Assembly: GCF_039539005.1 (NCBI RefSeq)
Contig: NZ_BAABCP010000001.1
Span: 1,302,001 to 1,366,000, forward strand
Origin: Microbacterium soli
GTDB taxonomy: Bacteria; Actinomycetota; Actinomycetes; Actinomycetales; Microbacteriaceae
DNA length: 64,000 bases
Direction: 5' to 3'
The notes under the pieces were generated by a model. That model worked only from the letters and a program-made list of their open reading frames with translations. It was not told where the DNA came from and ran no database searches. A program made the position numbers and the translations under genes. This document shows, piece after piece, positions 63,653 to 64,000 of the stretch (positions within the stretch are counted from its first letter, which is position 1; every line of letters begins with the position of its first letter).

Positions 63653-63734
63653 GTCCACTCCTACTTCTCGTGACTGCTCGATGTGCGTTGTGCGACGCCG
63701 ATGCCGGCGTCTGCCACGGCGTCGCTTCCGGCGC

Positions 63735-64000
63735 CTACAGGGATGACCGCTCGTGCCTCGCGGATGTGACAGGCCCCGCGGATGTGACGGGCGCCGTCCC
63801 CGCACCGGTCGTCCGCTTCCGCCAGTCGCGGTAGCGCGTGGGCGCGAGTGTGGCGGTGGCCTCGGGCAGTAGGTCGCGGCGGTCCAGCCGGGCGCCGAAG
63901 TACGTCCCCAGCGGGTCGGCGGCCACCTCGCGGTCGTCGTGCCGTGCATGCAGATCCATGGACGCGATGTCTCGGAGGCTGAACACCTCGGGGCCGCCCC
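63735..64000 (-). CDS. Probable third NmrA-like/SDR protein, C-terminal part (partial)
   Basis: The reading frame is open to the right edge. The visible end reads GGPEVFSLRDIASMDLHA, then AADPLGTYFGARLDRRDLLP and TRYRDWRKR. A GPEV-S-L-D-A phrase is the place where NmrA/atypical SDR proteins enter their C-terminal part, and it is followed on the same strand by two full-length NmrA-like genes. The last 20 residues (serine/threonine/arginine-rich) are not conserved in that family as far as I can tell. Confidence 0.55.
   Translation of the reverse strand, partial: GGPEVFSLRDIASMDLHARHDDREVAADPLGTYFGARLDRRDLLPEATATLAPTRYRDWRKRTTGAGTAPVTSAGPVTSARHERSSL

Overview
The window is high-GC DNA from an actinobacterium, most probably a Microbacterium-like member of the Microbacteriaceae. 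This rests on the core gene content and order (parB end, trxA, trxB, murJ with a DUF6049 partner, CCA-adding enzyme, rpsF-ssb-rpsR-rplI, dnaB), on many GTG and four-base ATGA start/stop overlaps, and on several genes whose -10 box sits 6-7 bases before the start codon (leaderless transcripts). parB at the left edge implies that the chromosome origin lies just outside the window to the left.

Layout. 0-10.3 kb is housekeeping: ParB C-terminus, a small hypothetical, thioredoxin and its reductase, the lipid II flippase MurJ with a DUF6049 envelope protein, a methyltransferase, a luciferase-like oxidoreductase and the CCA-adding enzyme. 10.4-16.0 kb is a complete peptide-type ABC importer with a fused double ATPase. 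16.0-18.2 kb holds two uncharacterised genes. 18.4-20.0 kb is the rpsF-ssb-rpsR-rplI operon, closed by a strong terminator. 60.6 kb onward resumes with dnaB and a tandem set of NmrA-like oxidoreductases.

Between rplI and dnaB, which lie next to each other in many actinobacteria, sits about 40 kb of accessory catabolic genes. First comes a GH1 beta-glucosidase with its LacI regulator (20.4-23.0 kb) and an FCD-type GntR regulator (23.1 kb). A nine-gene operon on the minus strand (32.2 to 23.8 kb) carries kynureninase, 3-hydroxyanthranilate dioxygenase, ACMS decarboxylase and all the meta-cleavage steps down to pyruvate and acetyl-CoA. It is divergent from a LysR regulator, with a typical LysR box about 68 bases upstream of the predicted operon start. 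A near-identical box lies upstream of an LVIVD-repeat protein and an MFS transporter.

The most interesting part is 36.4-58.8 kb. Four transcription units there share an inverted-repeat element, consensus TTGGATCCAGWATCCAA: (1) a PotABCD/Fbp-type ABC importer; (2) fgd-fbiD-fbiA, for F420 reduction and synthesis; (3) a divergent pair, with a proposed F420-0 importer to the left and an alpha/beta hydrolase, a cyclic amidohydrolase and a luciferase-like (possibly F420-dependent) oxidoreductase to the right, followed by a taurine/NMT1-type importer; (4) a six-gene operon with a DUF2269 membrane protein, a zinc dehydrogenase, a class III CoA-transferase, an amidohydrolase and a LigB/LigA-type extradiol dioxygenase pair. 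Half-sites of the same element lie in the promoter of the GntR gene, so it is the likely regulator. I read this as one regulon coupling uptake, F420 supply, ring hydrolysis and ring cleavage for an unidentified cyclic, possibly nitrogen-containing, substrate. The substrate and the regulator-site pairing are inferences.
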